A stretch of 64,000 bases of DNA from Pseudarthrobacter sulfonivorans (GTDB taxonomy: Bacteria > Actinomycetota > Actinomycetes > Actinomycetales > Micrococcaceae), in the NCBI RefSeq assembly GCF_001484605.1, contig NZ_CP013747.1, forward strand, positions 3,968,001-4,032,000, written 5' to 3'. Shown here piece by piece: positions 9,066 to 18,094 of this stretch (the stretch's first letter is position 1; every line of letters starts with the position of its first letter). The position numbers and the translations under genes were made by a program. The notes beneath the pieces were generated by a model. The model was given only the letters and a program-made list of their open reading frames with translations. It was not told the DNA's origin and did no database searches.

Positions 9066-11111
9066 TCAGAAGTCCCCGCCGCCGCCGGAATCGCCGCCCC
9101 AGCCGCCGCCCATATCGCCGCCGCCGGAGTCACCGCCCCAGCCGCCGCCGTCACTGTGGCCTCCACCCCAGCCTCCGCCGCTTCCGCCGTTGAGGATGGA
9201 GTTGATGAGGATACCGCCAAGGATGGCGCCCCCAAGGCCGCCGCCGCCTCCGCCGCGCCCGCCGAACATGCCCCCGCCGCCGAAGCCCTGGTTGGCGTAG
9301 CCACCAAAGTTGTCGACGTCAGCCTGTGCGAGTTGCGCTGCCTGGGCCGCGAGGGCGTGGGCCTGCTGGGCGTAAGTCAGCGCGGTGACGGGATCGTTGC
9401 GCGAGATGGACAGTGCGTAGTCGAGGTTGCGCTGGGACTCGGCGAGCCGTGTACGGGCCTCGGTGCCTACGCCGCCGCGGCGGGCGGTGATGTAGTCCGA
9501 CGTGGCACTGATCTGCGCCTGCGCCGACATGATGGTCTGCTGCAGCGATGCCTGGGCGCGGCGGGCCTGGTCCTGCTGGTTCCGGATGCCGGTGAGGGAC
9601 TGGTCCAGTGCCTGGTGTGCTGTTTCAACGCGCTGCAGGGTGGCGATGGGATCGATTTTCCCGCCCTGGATTTCGGCTTTGACCTGGCCCAGAGCGGCTT
9701 CAACGCCGGCGACCGGGCCGGCGAGTTCGGGGTGTTCGCCGGACTGGATCATGGCCTTCGCCTGCGCGAGGTCCTGGGAGGTTTCGACGACAGCCGCCTC
9801 CAGGCCGTTGCGGGCCTCGTCCAGGCTGGTTGACACCTTGGCGATGGCGTCCAGCAGAACGTTGGTCTGGTGCAGGCTCTCTTCAGACGCCCGCACGGCG
9901 ACTGCGGCGAGGCTGCCCTCGCCTTCGGTGAGCTTTTCCTGTGCGGTGGCCGTGGCATTCTGCACAAAGGCCAGCCGTTCCTTGGCCTGGGTGATGTTGT
10001 CAGCGACCTGAACTAGCGCGCTGTCCGCGTACTTGGCGCGCAAGGCCGTCAGTGACTGTTCGGCGCTGGCGATCTTGGCGTCGGCTTCGTGGGCTCCGGC
10101 GCTGATGGCTGCCAGTGCCTGCGGGGCGTTCTTCTCGAGCTCCCGGAGCGAATCGAAGTCGGCCTTCTGCTCCTGGAGCGAGCCGAGTGCTGCCTCTGAA
10201 CGGCGGATGATTTCGCCGAGCCAGCTGCGCTGCTGTTCTTCCGTGTCCGGGATGTGGTCGTCAAGCTGCTGCTGGAGCTTGAAGGATTCGGACATGTGGG
10301 CTTTGGCTTCGGCCAGGGCCTTGGTGAAGTTTCCCACCGCGGCGTCGCCGTACTGGGCCTCCGCGAAGCCGAGTTCCTGCTCGCTGGACTTGATGGCGTC
10401 ATCGGCCTCGATGATCAGGGAACCGCTCTTGCGCCGGAGTTCCTCGACGCTGAGCGAGGCCAGCGGATCCAGCTCGGCGCCCTGGGGGCCATAGCTGGCG
10501 CTGGATGCCAAGGCTGCCTTTTTGCGCTTGTTGCGGAAGTAAAGGTACGCGCCGGCCCCACCGGCAACTGCAATACCCGTTCCTACCAGGACCGCAGCCC
10601 CGGCGCCGTCACCGGGGACGTTGCCGCTGCCACCGCCTGCTGCATCGCCGATGGCTGCTGCGGCATTGATGGCGGCTTGGGAGTAGTTGTCGTTCGCCAG
10701 CTGCGGGCCAATGGCTTTGCTCTTGATGTTTTCAATTTGGGCGGTAGTGATCTTGCTGTTGCCGGGCTTATTCAGGACGTACTGCCTGGTATCGGTAGCG
10801 ACCGCGAAAATCAAAGCGTTCTGTCCCAGGCTGGCCTTTTGGGCAACCTCATCGCTCCACGCTTCCCGATCGGTCGGGCTTTCGAATTTCTTCACAATTA
10901 CTACGTGCAGCACTGTTGAGTGGTCCGTGCCCAGCTTCTTGATGGCCGACTCAACCTCGGCTTTGTCACCGCCCAGGACGCCATTGGGATCGACAATTTT
11001 TGTCACCGGGTCCAGAGTGACCGGCGGTTCAGCCCAAGCCGCGCCGGCAGGAACCGCGAGCAGCCCGGTCAGGCCGATCACGGCGAGAATACGTTTGAAC
11101 TTTGACCGCAT
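9066..11111 (-). CDS. Secreted/membrane TPM-domain protein with long coiled coil and Gly/Trp-rich tail
   Basis: The protein is 681 residues. A signal peptide (MRSKFKRILAVIGLTGLLAV..., cleavage near AWA-EPP) is followed by a TPM (YgcG-type) domain at about 35-150. One membrane segment comes next (about 160-182, ending in a basic RNKRKK stop-transfer). A roughly 400-residue cytoplasmic Ala/Gln/Glu-rich coiled coil follows, then a tail of GGGWGGD-type repeats. TPM proteins are linked to membrane and photosystem maintenance in other bacteria; the exact role here is unknown. Its position directly before pspA suggests a shared membrane-stress function. The ATG at 11111 has AAGGG eight bases upstream; the frame is open further upstream but lacks a better start. 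Confidence 0.85.
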   Translation of the reverse strand: MRSKFKRILAVIGLTGLLAVPAGAAWAEPPVTLDPVTKIVDPNGVLGGDKAEVESAIKKLGTDHSTVLHVVIVKKFESPTDREAWSDEVAQKASLGQNALIFAVATDTRQYVLNKPGNSKITTAQIENIKSKAIGPQLANDNYSQAAINAAAAIGDAAGGGSGNVPGDGAGAAVLVGTGIAVAGGAGAYLYFRNKRKKAALASSASYGPQGAELDPLASLSVEELRRKSGSLIIEADDAIKSSEQELGFAEAQYGDAAVGNFTKALAEAKAHMSESFKLQQQLDDHIPDTEEQQRSWLGEIIRRSEAALGSLQEQKADFDSLRELEKNAPQALAAISAGAHEADAKIASAEQSLTALRAKYADSALVQVADNITQAKERLAFVQNATATAQEKLTEGEGSLAAVAVRASEESLHQTNVLLDAIAKVSTSLDEARNGLEAAVVETSQDLAQAKAMIQSGEHPELAGPVAGVEAALGQVKAEIQGGKIDPIATLQRVETAHQALDQSLTGIRNQQDQARRAQASLQQTIMSAQAQISATSDYITARRGGVGTEARTRLAESQRNLDYALSISRNDPVTALTYAQQAHALAAQAAQLAQADVDNFGGYANQGFGGGGMFGGRGGGGGGLGGAILGGILINSILNGGSGGGWGGGHSDGGGWGGDSGGGDMGGGWGGDSGGGGDF

Positions 11112-11398
11112 TGTGCAACCCTTCAGCACGCCTGACACCGATTCGGGACGAATCAACGTCTCAGAATGCAGCAGCGCCCCCACGCGTGATGTAAAGCCGC
11201 AGGTCGCTGTGGCAATTCTTCTTGATTCTATGGTGCACCTTATGGTGCGTCCACACGGACGAATATGCCACCAGCGAAACGCTCGAAAGCGCTGGTGTGC
11301 AGGGATTTTCAGTCTCTCAGGAACCTCCCAGCGAACGTTCGCCCCAGTTCCAGCCAGACGGTACATAGTTAATGCAGACGAGGATGAAAGGAAGTCCA
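11112..11398. promoter_or_regulatory. Divergent promoter region between TPM and HtrA genes
   Basis: This 287-base spacer separates two outward-reading envelope-stress genes. It contains a direct repeat TATGGTGC at 11229-11236 and 11241-11248, with a 12-base period, which could be a regulator site. I do not see a confident -35/-10 pair. The ribosome-binding site of the HtrA gene (GAAAGGAAG) lies at its right end. Confidence 0.35.
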
Positions 11399-12997
11399 AT
11401 GACTGAGAACCCAACCCAGGGTGCAGCGCCTGAGAACCGGGATCCGGACGAGAACCGGAATCCCGACCAGAAGCCTGCGGAGGTCCGCAGCGACGCTGCC
11501 GGTCAGGCTAATCCGACCGAGCAGCTGGACCGCTCCGGGGCCCCCGGGAACCCCATGCAGCCGCTGCCGGGTGCACCCCGTCCGGTTTTTCCTCCCCGCG
11601 AGCCCTTCTATACCCAACAAACGCATAGCCAGCCGGCCCCTGGACAGCAGACACCGGGCCAGCAGACTCCCGGTCCGGACGGCGCCGTCCAGCCCAGCGG
11701 CCAGCAATATGGCCACCACGGAGCGCATTCCGCCGTTCCGGGCGGTTATGCAGGCCAGTACAACGCTGCCCCGAACCCGGCCGACGCGCCCCGCAGGAAA
11801 GCCTCCTTCGGCGTCGGGACCCTGGTGGCAAGCATCCTGGCCGCCGGCCTTGTGGGTGGTGGCGTGGCCACGGTCGGTTCGGGCAACCTATTCAACAATG
11901 GCTCGCCGTCGGCCGCGAGCAGCGGCAGCCAGTCTGAGACCGTGATTGTTAACAACAAGGACGACGTCAACGCCATCACGGCCGCGGCGCTCAAGGCGTC
12001 GCCCAGCGTGGTGACCATCAGTGCCACGAGCGGCAGTTCGGGCGGCACAGGCTCGGGCATCGTTATGGACAACGAAGGGCACATCCTGACCAACACCCAC
12101 GTGGTGACGCTCGATGGCCAGAGCGCCAACGCAGCCCTGGAGGTCCGGACCAGCGCGGGCAAGGTCCTCAAGGCCACACTGGTGGGCACTGACCCCCTTT
12201 CTGACCTTGCCGTCATCAAGGTGGACGACGCGTCCGGGCTCACCGCAGCCACGCTCGGTGACTCGGGCAAGCTCAACGTCGGCGACACGGCCATCGCCAT
12301 CGGCTCCCCGCTTGGCCTGACCGGAACAGTCACTGACGGCATCGTCTCAACCCTGAACCGGACCATCAGTGTTGCGTCCTCGGCGGCACCGAAGGAAGGC
12401 GACACTTCCCAGGGCGGCGATCAGGGCTTCCAGTTCGCCCCGCCAAACGGTGGCCAAGGCCAAAGCACTGCCAACCAGGGTTCCATCTCCATCAACGTGA
12501 TCCAGACTGATGCCGCCATCAACCCCGGCAACTCCGGCGGAGCGCTGGTCAACAGCAAGGGAGAGATCATCGGCGTTAACGTCGCCATCGCGTCCGCCGG
12601 CTCCGATTCTTCGACCACCGGCGGAAATATCGGAGTGGGCTTCAGCATCCCCATCAACCACGCAAAACGGGTGGCACAGGAGATCATTGATACCGGCAAG
12701 GCCTCCCACGGCCAGTTGGGTGTCAGCGTCAAGGAAAAGTCGTCCAGCAGCTCGTCCTCGGGCTTCTCCGTAGGTGCCGACGTGGCAACGGTAGAGCCGA
12801 ATTCAGCTGCCGCAAAGGCCGGTATCAAGGTGGGCGATGTGGTGATCAAGTTCAACGACCTGGTCATCAGCGAGCCTAACCAGCTCACAGCGGCCGTCCG
12901 TGAGCAGGCCGGCGGCTCCACCGTCAAGCTCACCGTCCTGCGCAACGGCCAGGAGCAGACGCTGGACGTCACGCTCGGCACCGCGGCGGACCAGTAG
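11399..12997 (+). CDS. HtrA/DegP-like trypsin-type serine protease with PDZ domain
   Basis: A 532-residue protein. A cytoplasmic Pro/Gln-rich N-terminus of about 135 residues precedes one membrane segment (about 136-160). The trypsin-like domain has the triad His234 (ILTNTHVV), Asp269 (DPLSDLAVIKV) and Ser379 (INPGNSGGAL). One PDZ domain occupies about 435-525, ending LDVTLGTAADQ. Such proteins degrade or refold misfolded extracytoplasmic proteins. The ATG at 11399 has GAAAGGAAG upstream; an in-frame upstream ATG lacks that spacing. Between Ser321 and the Ser379 loop there is a long Gly/Gln/Asn-rich insertion. The gene is divergent from the TPM-pspA pair, so the locus looks like an envelope-stress module. 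Confidence 0.92.
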   Translation: MTENPTQGAAPENRDPDENRNPDQKPAEVRSDAAGQANPTEQLDRSGAPGNPMQPLPGAPRPVFPPREPFYTQQTHSQPAPGQQTPGQQTPGPDGAVQPSGQQYGHHGAHSAVPGGYAGQYNAAPNPADAPRRKASFGVGTLVASILAAGLVGGGVATVGSGNLFNNGSPSAASSGSQSETVIVNNKDDVNAITAAALKASPSVVTISATSGSSGGTGSGIVMDNEGHILTNTHVVTLDGQSANAALEVRTSAGKVLKATLVGTDPLSDLAVIKVDDASGLTAATLGDSGKLNVGDTAIAIGSPLGLTGTVTDGIVSTLNRTISVASSAAPKEGDTSQGGDQGFQFAPPNGGQGQSTANQGSISINVIQTDAAINPGNSGGALVNSKGEIIGVNVAIASAGSDSSTTGGNIGVGFSIPINHAKRVAQEIIDTGKASHGQLGVSVKEKSSSSSSSGFSVGADVATVEPNSAAAKAGIKVGDVVIKFNDLVISEPNQLTAAVREQAGGSTVKLTVLRNGQEQTLDVTLGTAADQ

Positions 12998-13037
12998 GCC
13001 TGAACAGCAGAGCGCACGGCAACCATAAACGCGGACG

Positions 13038-13070
13038 ACGGCGGAGGTCACCAAAGGTGATCGCCGCCGT
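13038..13070 (+). terminator. Possible terminator hairpin after the HtrA gene
   Basis: ACGGCGGAGGTCACC and GGTGATCGCCGCCGT flank a three-base AAA loop and pair except for a three-base internal mismatch. C residues rather than T follow, so efficiency is doubtful. The rest of the 12,998-13,285 spacer shows no gene. Confidence 0.4.
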
Positions 13071-13285
13071 CCCCCTGTTGTCACCGTCCTGTGCCGCCGC
13101 CGTCGTAAGGTCATCCCCGGCGCGCCCGGGCAGGGCTGTGACACAGGCGTTAACGGGACGGCAACGAGGGACGGCTATATGGTTAGCTAGGATCTACCCG
13201 TACCCCGGGCGTTCCGAGGCCATGACCCCATCCGGCTGGCTGTCCACAAGCATGGAAGGCTGCTGTAAAAACAGTGGAAGAGACA

Positions 13286-14086
13286 TTGAAGATCATCGTC
13301 CTGGTCAAGCATGTACCGGACGCACAGTTCGACCGACACCTCACTGGCGAGGGCTACACCACGGACCGTAACGAAAGCATCCTTTCCGAGCTGGACGAAT
13401 ACGCGCTGGAGGCGGCTTTGCAGCTGGCTGAGGCCCGCGGTGGGGCCAAAGCCGGCAACCAGGTCATTGCGCTGAGCATGGGCGCGTCCGGTGCCGTGAA
13501 CGCGGTGAAGAAGTCACTCCAGATGGGCGCAACCGAAGGTGTGCACCTCACGGACAGTGCACTGGCCGGCTCAGACGCCGCCGCCACTTCGCTCGCGCTC
13601 GCGGCTGCCATCCGCCATATTGGCACCGGCGCGCCGGTGGACCTTGTACTCACGGGCATGGCGTCCACAGACGGCGAAACATCCTTGGTCCCGGCCCAGC
13701 TCGCCGAGCGCCTGGGTCTGCCGCAGGTCACCTTCGCGTCCTCCCTGACGGTCGACGGCGGCCGCCTCACCGCGCGCCGCGACGCCGACACCTACTCGGA
13801 GACCGTCGAAGCAACGCTTCCCGCGGTGGTCTCCGTGACGGACCAGATCAACGAGCCGCGCTACCCCAACTTCAAGGGCATCATCGCGGCCAAGCGCAAG
13901 AGCATCACCACCCTGTCCCTGGCCGACATCGGAGTTGATCCCGCGCACGTGGGCCACGCCGGATCCTGGACCACGGTGACCGCTGCCGAGGAACGCCCGC
14001 CGCGCACCGCCGGAACCATCATCACCGACGAAGGCGACGCCGGCATCAAGCTCGTCGACTTCCTGGCCGCCCAGAAGCTGCTCTAA
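13286..14086 (+). CDS. etfB: Electron transfer flavoprotein beta subunit
   Basis: A 266-residue protein beginning MKIIVLVKHVPDAQFDRHL, as the family does. The central GMASTDGETSLVPAQLAERLGLPQV block and the C-terminal EPRYPNFKGIIAAKRK segment match the AMP/adenine-binding EtfB fold. With EtfA it accepts electrons from acyl-CoA and other flavin dehydrogenases. I chose the TTG at 13286 because GGAAGAG lies just upstream and homologous EtfB proteins start at this MK; a GTG at 13274 in the same frame would add four residues. etfA follows after 14 bases. Confidence 0.93.
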   Translation: MKIIVLVKHVPDAQFDRHLTGEGYTTDRNESILSELDEYALEAALQLAEARGGAKAGNQVIALSMGASGAVNAVKKSLQMGATEGVHLTDSALAGSDAAATSLALAAAIRHIGTGAPVDLVLTGMASTDGETSLVPAQLAERLGLPQVTFASSLTVDGGRLTARRDADTYSETVEATLPAVVSVTDQINEPRYPNFKGIIAAKRKSITTLSLADIGVDPAHVGHAGSWTTVTAAEERPPRTAGTIITDEGDAGIKLVDFLAAQKLL

Positions 14087-14100
14087 GAGGGATCACAGAC

Positions 14101-15054
14101 ATGGCAAACGTACTCGTATTCATTGACAACCCCGGCGATGCCCTGAAGAAGAGCACCCTCGAACTGCTCACCCTGGGACGTTCCCTGGGAGAGACCGCTG
14201 TTGCCGTGAACGGCGATCTGCATCAGGATGTTTCGGCCACGCTCGCCGAATACGGCGTCACCGCCGTTTTCCGGCCCTCCGCCCAGGACCTGGATGACTA
14301 CCTTGTCTCGGCGAAGGCAGCCTATCTCGCGGCCGCCGCGGGTGCCGCCAGTGCCGGCACGGTCCTCCTGGACAACTCGCCCGAAGGCAAAGAGATCGCG
14401 GCGCGGCTCGGCATCCGGCTGAACGCCGGCGTCATCACCGACGTTGTGGCGGTCGACGCCGACGGTACAGCCCACAAGTCGGTCCTCGCGGGGTCCTACA
14501 CCACCTCTGCCAGGGCCACCACGGCGGTTTCCGTGCTGACGGTGAAGGCCAACAACGTCACGCCGGAGCCGGCATCCGTGGCTTCCGCCCCGGAGACGTC
14601 CACCGTCGAAGTTCCGGCCGACGGTACGGCCACGGCGGCCCGCGTCACCGCCCGCGAGCAGAAGGCGGCCAGCGGCCGCCCGGATCTGTCGGACGCCCGC
14701 ATCGTGGTGGCCGGCGGACGCGGAGTGGACGGCGACTTCGGCCCCGTGGAGCAGCTTGCGGACGCCCTCGGTGCTGCCGTCGGGGCCTCCCGTGCAGCCA
14801 CGGACGCCGGCTGGATCAGCCACGACGCCCAGGTGGGCCAGACCGGCAAGACCGTGTCGCCCCAGCTCTACATCTCCGCCGGCATTTCCGGGGCCATCCA
14901 GCAGAAAGCCGGGATGCAGACGGCGAAGGTCATCGTGGCCGTGAACAAAGACGCCGAGTCGCCGATCTTCGAAATCGCCGATTTTGGCATCATCGGGGAC
15001 CTCTTCGACGTCCTTCCGCAGGCCACCGAAGAAATCAAGAAGCGAAAAGGCTGA
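14101..15054 (+). CDS. etfA: Electron transfer flavoprotein alpha subunit
   Basis: The protein is 317 residues. An N-terminal domain of about 190 residues is followed by the FAD-binding C-terminal domain. Signatures are [56 protein letters not shown] and [19 protein letters not shown]. It holds the FAD of the ETF heterodimer and passes electrons onward, classically to ETF-quinone oxidoreductase. It is placed directly after etfB and only two bases before the PIG-L gene, which indicates one operon. Confidence 0.95.
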   Translation: MANVLVFIDNPGDALKKSTLELLTLGRSLGETAVAVNGDLHQDVSATLAEYGVTAVFRPSAQDLDDYLVSAKAAYLAAAAGAASAGTVLLDNSPEGKEIAARLGIRLNAGVITDVVAVDADGTAHKSVLAGSYTTSARATTAVSVLTVKANNVTPEPASVASAPETSTVEVPADGTATAARVTAREQKAASGRPDLSDARIVVAGGRGVDGDFGPVEQLADALGAAVGASRAATDAGWISHDAQVGQTGKTVSPQLYISAGISGAIQQKAGMQTAKVIVAVNKDAESPIFEIADFGIIGDLFDVLPQATEEIKKRKG

Positions 15055-15056
15055 CC

Positions 15057-15836
15057 TTGGCGCACTCCGCTGCCTCAGCACAGAGCCCGTTCAACCCGGA
15101 CATCCACCGGATTGGGCGGGTGCTCTGTTTCGCCGCCCATCCGGACGACATCGACTTCGGTGCAGCCGGCACCATCGCCGCCTGGACGGCCGCGGGAATC
15201 CACGTCAGCTACTGCATCATGACCGACGGCGACGCGGGCGGCTTCGACCCGGCGCAGCGGGCCGAGATCATCGCCCTCAGGGCGGCCGAGCAGCGCCGGG
15301 CAGCCGAACTCGTGGGCGTGACCGACATCCACTACCTCCATGAGCGCGACGGCTACCTGGAACCGACGCACGCGGTGATGAAAGGTGTGGTGAAACTGAT
15401 CCGGGAAGTCCGTCCCGACGTCGTGCTTGCCATGCATCCGGAACGGAACTGGAACCGCCTGCAGAAGAGCCACCCGGACCACCTTGCCGTGGGGGAGGCC
15501 GTGACCCGGGCTGTATACCCTGCGGTCGAAAACCCGTTCGCCTATCCGGAGCTGGCCGAGGAAGGCCTCGCGGCCTACAAGCTGCCGTGGCTGTGGCTCT
15601 ATGCCGGGCCCGAAGAGCGGGAGAACCACTTTGAGGATGTCACCGACCATGTGGACGCCAAGCTCGACGCGATCCACGTGCACGTGAGCCAGCATCCCGA
15701 TGTCGCGGCCATGGAAGCGGCGGTGCGGAACGGCATGCACATGAGCGCACAGCGTGCGGGCTTTGCTGAGGGCCGCAGCGCCGAAGCCTTCCACGTGGTC
15801 GCCGTCAACGGCCCTGGGACGATCGCCGGCTTCTAG
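15057..15836 (+). CDS. PIG-L/LmbE family zinc deacetylase
   Basis: A 259-residue protein with the family zinc-site motif [14 protein letters not shown] (His28, Asp30, Asp31) and a later [12 protein letters not shown] segment supplying the third ligand. The family removes N-acetyl groups from sugar conjugates; MshB of mycothiol biosynthesis and its conjugate amidase are actinobacterial members, but the substrate here cannot be assigned. The start is a TTG two bases after the etfA stop codon, so translation is probably coupled. Confidence 0.85.
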   Translation: MAHSAASAQSPFNPDIHRIGRVLCFAAHPDDIDFGAAGTIAAWTAAGIHVSYCIMTDGDAGGFDPAQRAEIIALRAAEQRRAAELVGVTDIHYLHERDGYLEPTHAVMKGVVKLIREVRPDVVLAMHPERNWNRLQKSHPDHLAVGEAVTRAVYPAVENPFAYPELAEEGLAAYKLPWLWLYAGPEERENHFEDVTDHVDAKLDAIHVHVSQHPDVAAMEAAVRNGMHMSAQRAGFAEGRSAEAFHVVAVNGPGTIAGF

Positions 15837-15882
15837 GACGTCCGCGGCCGCGGATTTCCCCTATGGGACAGGAACTGGGGGC

Positions 15883-16761
15883 TCAGGCGCCCAGAGGTGC
15901 GGCCGCCACGGTGGGGAACGTCGGGGTAGCCGAACCGCCCACCGGCTCCACGGTGATGCCGAGCGCTGCAGCGGACGCAATGCCCTTCACCACGGCAGGC
16001 TTTGACAGGGCTGCTTCGTCCATCAGGCCCTGGGAAACCGGTGCCGAGCCGTCCTTCGGGATCAGCCACATCTGGTAAACCTTGCCAGCCGGCGGTGCGG
16101 GTACACCGTTCATCTTGACCACCACGGCATCCTTCGACGACGAAATCAGCACGGTGGCGGTGCCGCCGGCGGAGACGGGTACGGAGGCTTCGCGGACGTC
16201 GCCGGCCCGGACGACCTGGTTCAGGGGGTCGTTCTGGTCCGTGATGTAGGCACCCACGCCCACGCCACCGAGGGCGATTACGGCGGCGGCGGCGACTGCG
16301 GTGAGCCAGCGGCGGGCGCCGGCAGGCCGGCGTCGTTCTTCCCGGCGGACCCTGGCAGCGGCGAGCTCATCCGGGGCTTCTGCCGGCGCCTGTGCGGACG
16401 GCGTGGCTGCCGCGGCAGGCGCAGCAATGACTTCGGTGGGCCCATCAGCGGGGAGTTGCGTGAGGGACGGCAACTGCGACACGATGCGGGCGAAAAGATC
16501 CGCGGGAGGCTCGGCCTCAGCCGTGAAGGACGTCGCGAGGGTCTCCCTTGCCTGGCGGACACGCTCAAAGAAGGCGCTGCGCTCGGCGTCGGGCGCGGCG
16601 GAGATGTAGCGGTCAATGGCGGCGCGTTCGGCATCGCTGATCGCGTCCAGGGCATAGAGCTCGGCGAGATCCGCGGCCCGCCCGGATTCCAGGTCGGCGG
16701 CGATCTCAGTTCCGAACGAGCCGGGACGGCGGGTGCCTCCCTGACTATTCATTTCTGTCAT
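15883..16761 (-). CDS. rskA: Anti-sigma-K factor, RskA type
   Basis: The 292-residue protein has three parts. The N-terminal cytoplasmic anti-sigma region (about 1-90) contains LAELYALDAISDAERAAIDR. A Pro/Ala-rich linker leads to one membrane segment (WLTAVAAAAVIALGGVGVG, about residues 157-178). The extracytoplasmic RskA domain contains GKVYQMWLIPKDG and ends GITVEPVGGS. It sequesters SigK at the membrane and is normally released by regulated proteolysis. Its ATG lies one base after the sigK stop codon, so the two are translationally linked. Confidence 0.9.
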   Translation of the reverse strand: MTEMNSQGGTRRPGSFGTEIAADLESGRAADLAELYALDAISDAERAAIDRYISAAPDAERSAFFERVRQARETLATSFTAEAEPPADLFARIVSQLPSLTQLPADGPTEVIAAPAAAATPSAQAPAEAPDELAAARVRREERRRPAGARRWLTAVAAAAVIALGGVGVGAYITDQNDPLNQVVRAGDVREASVPVSAGGTATVLISSSKDAVVVKMNGVPAPPAGKVYQMWLIPKDGSAPVSQGLMDEAALSKPAVVKGIASAAALGITVEPVGGSATPTFPTVAAAPLGA

Positions 16762-16762
16762 C

Positions 16763-17371
16763 TCAACTCACCCCCAGACAGGTCTTCAAGCGGATCAGTC
16801 CGTCGCGGATGCGGGACTTGATGGTGGGTACTGCTGCGTTTAGCTTTTCCGCGACTTCGCGGTAAGTGAGGCCGCCGTAGTAGGCCAGCCGCACGGATTC
16901 CTGTTGTGTTTCGGTCAGTGTTTCCAGGCACCGGACCACCGCCTCGGCCTCGAGCCTGCTGTCCACCTCGGCGGAGACGGAGTCGTGGTCCACGTCCTGG
17001 CTGCTGGCGCCGTATTTGGCCTCGCGGTCGGTGGCCGACTGCGAGGAACGGACCTTGTCCACGGCCCGGCGGTGTGAAATGGTCATCAGCCACGACAGCG
17101 GACTGCCTGCTTCCGGGTTGAACTTCGCGGCGTTCTGCCAGACCTGGAGGAAAACCTCCTGCGTGGCGTCTTCGCTGAGTTCGGGATCGATGAGCACTCG
17201 CCGCGCCATGCCGAACACCCTGCGCGATGTCAGTTGGTAGAACTCGGCAAACGCGGCCTGGTCGCCGCCGGCTATGCGGGCGAGCAGCCCGGCCAAGCGC
17301 TTGCCGAGGTCCGCCGGTGAGTCAGTGACTGCGGCCGGGGCCTCGGAGTTTGGCGCGTTGGGAGTTTCCAT
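16763..17371 (-). CDS. sigK: ECF RNA polymerase sigma factor, SigK type
   Basis: A 202-residue protein beginning METPNAPNSEAPAAVTD. Sigma region 2 contains EVFLQVWQNAAKFNPEAGS and PLSWLMTISHRRAVDKVR. Region 4 contains LAYYGGLTYREVAEKLNAAVPTIKSRIR. It directs RNA polymerase to ECF promoters and is held by the adjacent RskA protein. I chose the ATG at 17371 because the homologous region begins there; the frame is open a further 111 bases upstream, but that part has no family resemblance. In mycobacteria SigK-RskA controls secreted antigens; targets here are unknown. Confidence 0.9.
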   Translation of the reverse strand: METPNAPNSEAPAAVTDSPADLGKRLAGLLARIAGGDQAAFAEFYQLTSRRVFGMARRVLIDPELSEDATQEVFLQVWQNAAKFNPEAGSPLSWLMTISHRRAVDKVRSSQSATDREAKYGASSQDVDHDSVSAEVDSRLEAEAVVRCLETLTETQQESVRLAYYGGLTYREVAEKLNAAVPTIKSRIRDGLIRLKTCLGVS

Positions 17372-17560
17372 CACTACCCAGCATAAGTCGCCCGGCGGTG
17401 AAACCTGAGCGTCGCGGCCGGTGCTGACCCGGGGAACGGGGAGAGCCGACGGCGCCGCCCGCCTCGTCGCTAGCCGTGTCACCTGCCGCTCCTTCCTCGC
17501 CCTGGAATTGCTGTCAGGAGTGATTCGGTGCAGGCAGCCGTCCGGATGGGCCGCGGGCGC

Positions 17561-18028
17561 TCAAATCTGGGCGCCGGAAAATCCCTGCTGGCGCCAGGCC
17601 TCGTAGACAGCAATGGACGCCGCGTTGGCCAGGTTCAGCGAACGGAGGGACGGCAGCATGGGAAGCCGCACGGTGGCCGTGACATGCGGATCGCTTTTGA
17701 GGTGTTCCGGCAGGCCCACTGATTCCTGGCCGAACATCAGGACGTCCCCGGGGCGGTAGGCGATGTCCGCGTAGCTGGCGGTGCCGTCCGAGGTGAAGGC
17801 GTACACACGCTCCGGCTGCAGTTCGCGCCAGGCGTCCTCAATGCTTTTGTGGACGGTGACGACGGCGAGGTCGTGGTAGTCCAGGCCGGCGCGCCGGAGC
17901 TTGGCATCGGAGAAATCAAAGCCGAGGGGTTCCACCAGGTGCAGTTGGGCGCCGGTTATGGCTGCCAGCCTGATCGCATTGCCGGTGTTGCCGGGGATTT
18001 CGGGGGCATGGAAGAGGATTCGGAACAC
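17561..18028 (-). CDS. trmL: tRNA (cytidine/uridine-34-2'-O)-methyltransferase, TrmL/CspR family
   Basis: A 155-residue SPOUT methyltransferase, full family length. It begins MFRILFHAPEIPGNTGN. The C-terminal knot motifs are GDVLMFGQESVGLPEHL and LPMLPSLRSLNLANAASIAVYE. It methylates the ribose at the wobble position of leucine tRNAs using S-adenosylmethionine. It stands alone between sigK (189-base gap) and the J-domain gene. Confidence 0.93.
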   Translation of the reverse strand: MFRILFHAPEIPGNTGNAIRLAAITGAQLHLVEPLGFDFSDAKLRRAGLDYHDLAVVTVHKSIEDAWRELQPERVYAFTSDGTASYADIAYRPGDVLMFGQESVGLPEHLKSDPHVTATVRLPMLPSLRSLNLANAASIAVYEAWRQQGFSGAQI

Positions 18029-18094
18029 CGTCCAATCCTAGTCAACCAATCCGGGTCAACGGTTCAGTGCCCGCTTCCCAGCGCATGCAACGGT

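Noticed and set aside
9060..9300. GCC/CCG-rich triplet repeats considered as a separate repeat array
   Set aside because: They are explained by the Gly/Trp/Asp-rich C-terminal tail of the TPM-domain protein on the minus strand.
17372..17560. ECF-type promoter before sigK
   Set aside because: No convincing -35/-10 pair of the SigK type could be placed in the spacer.
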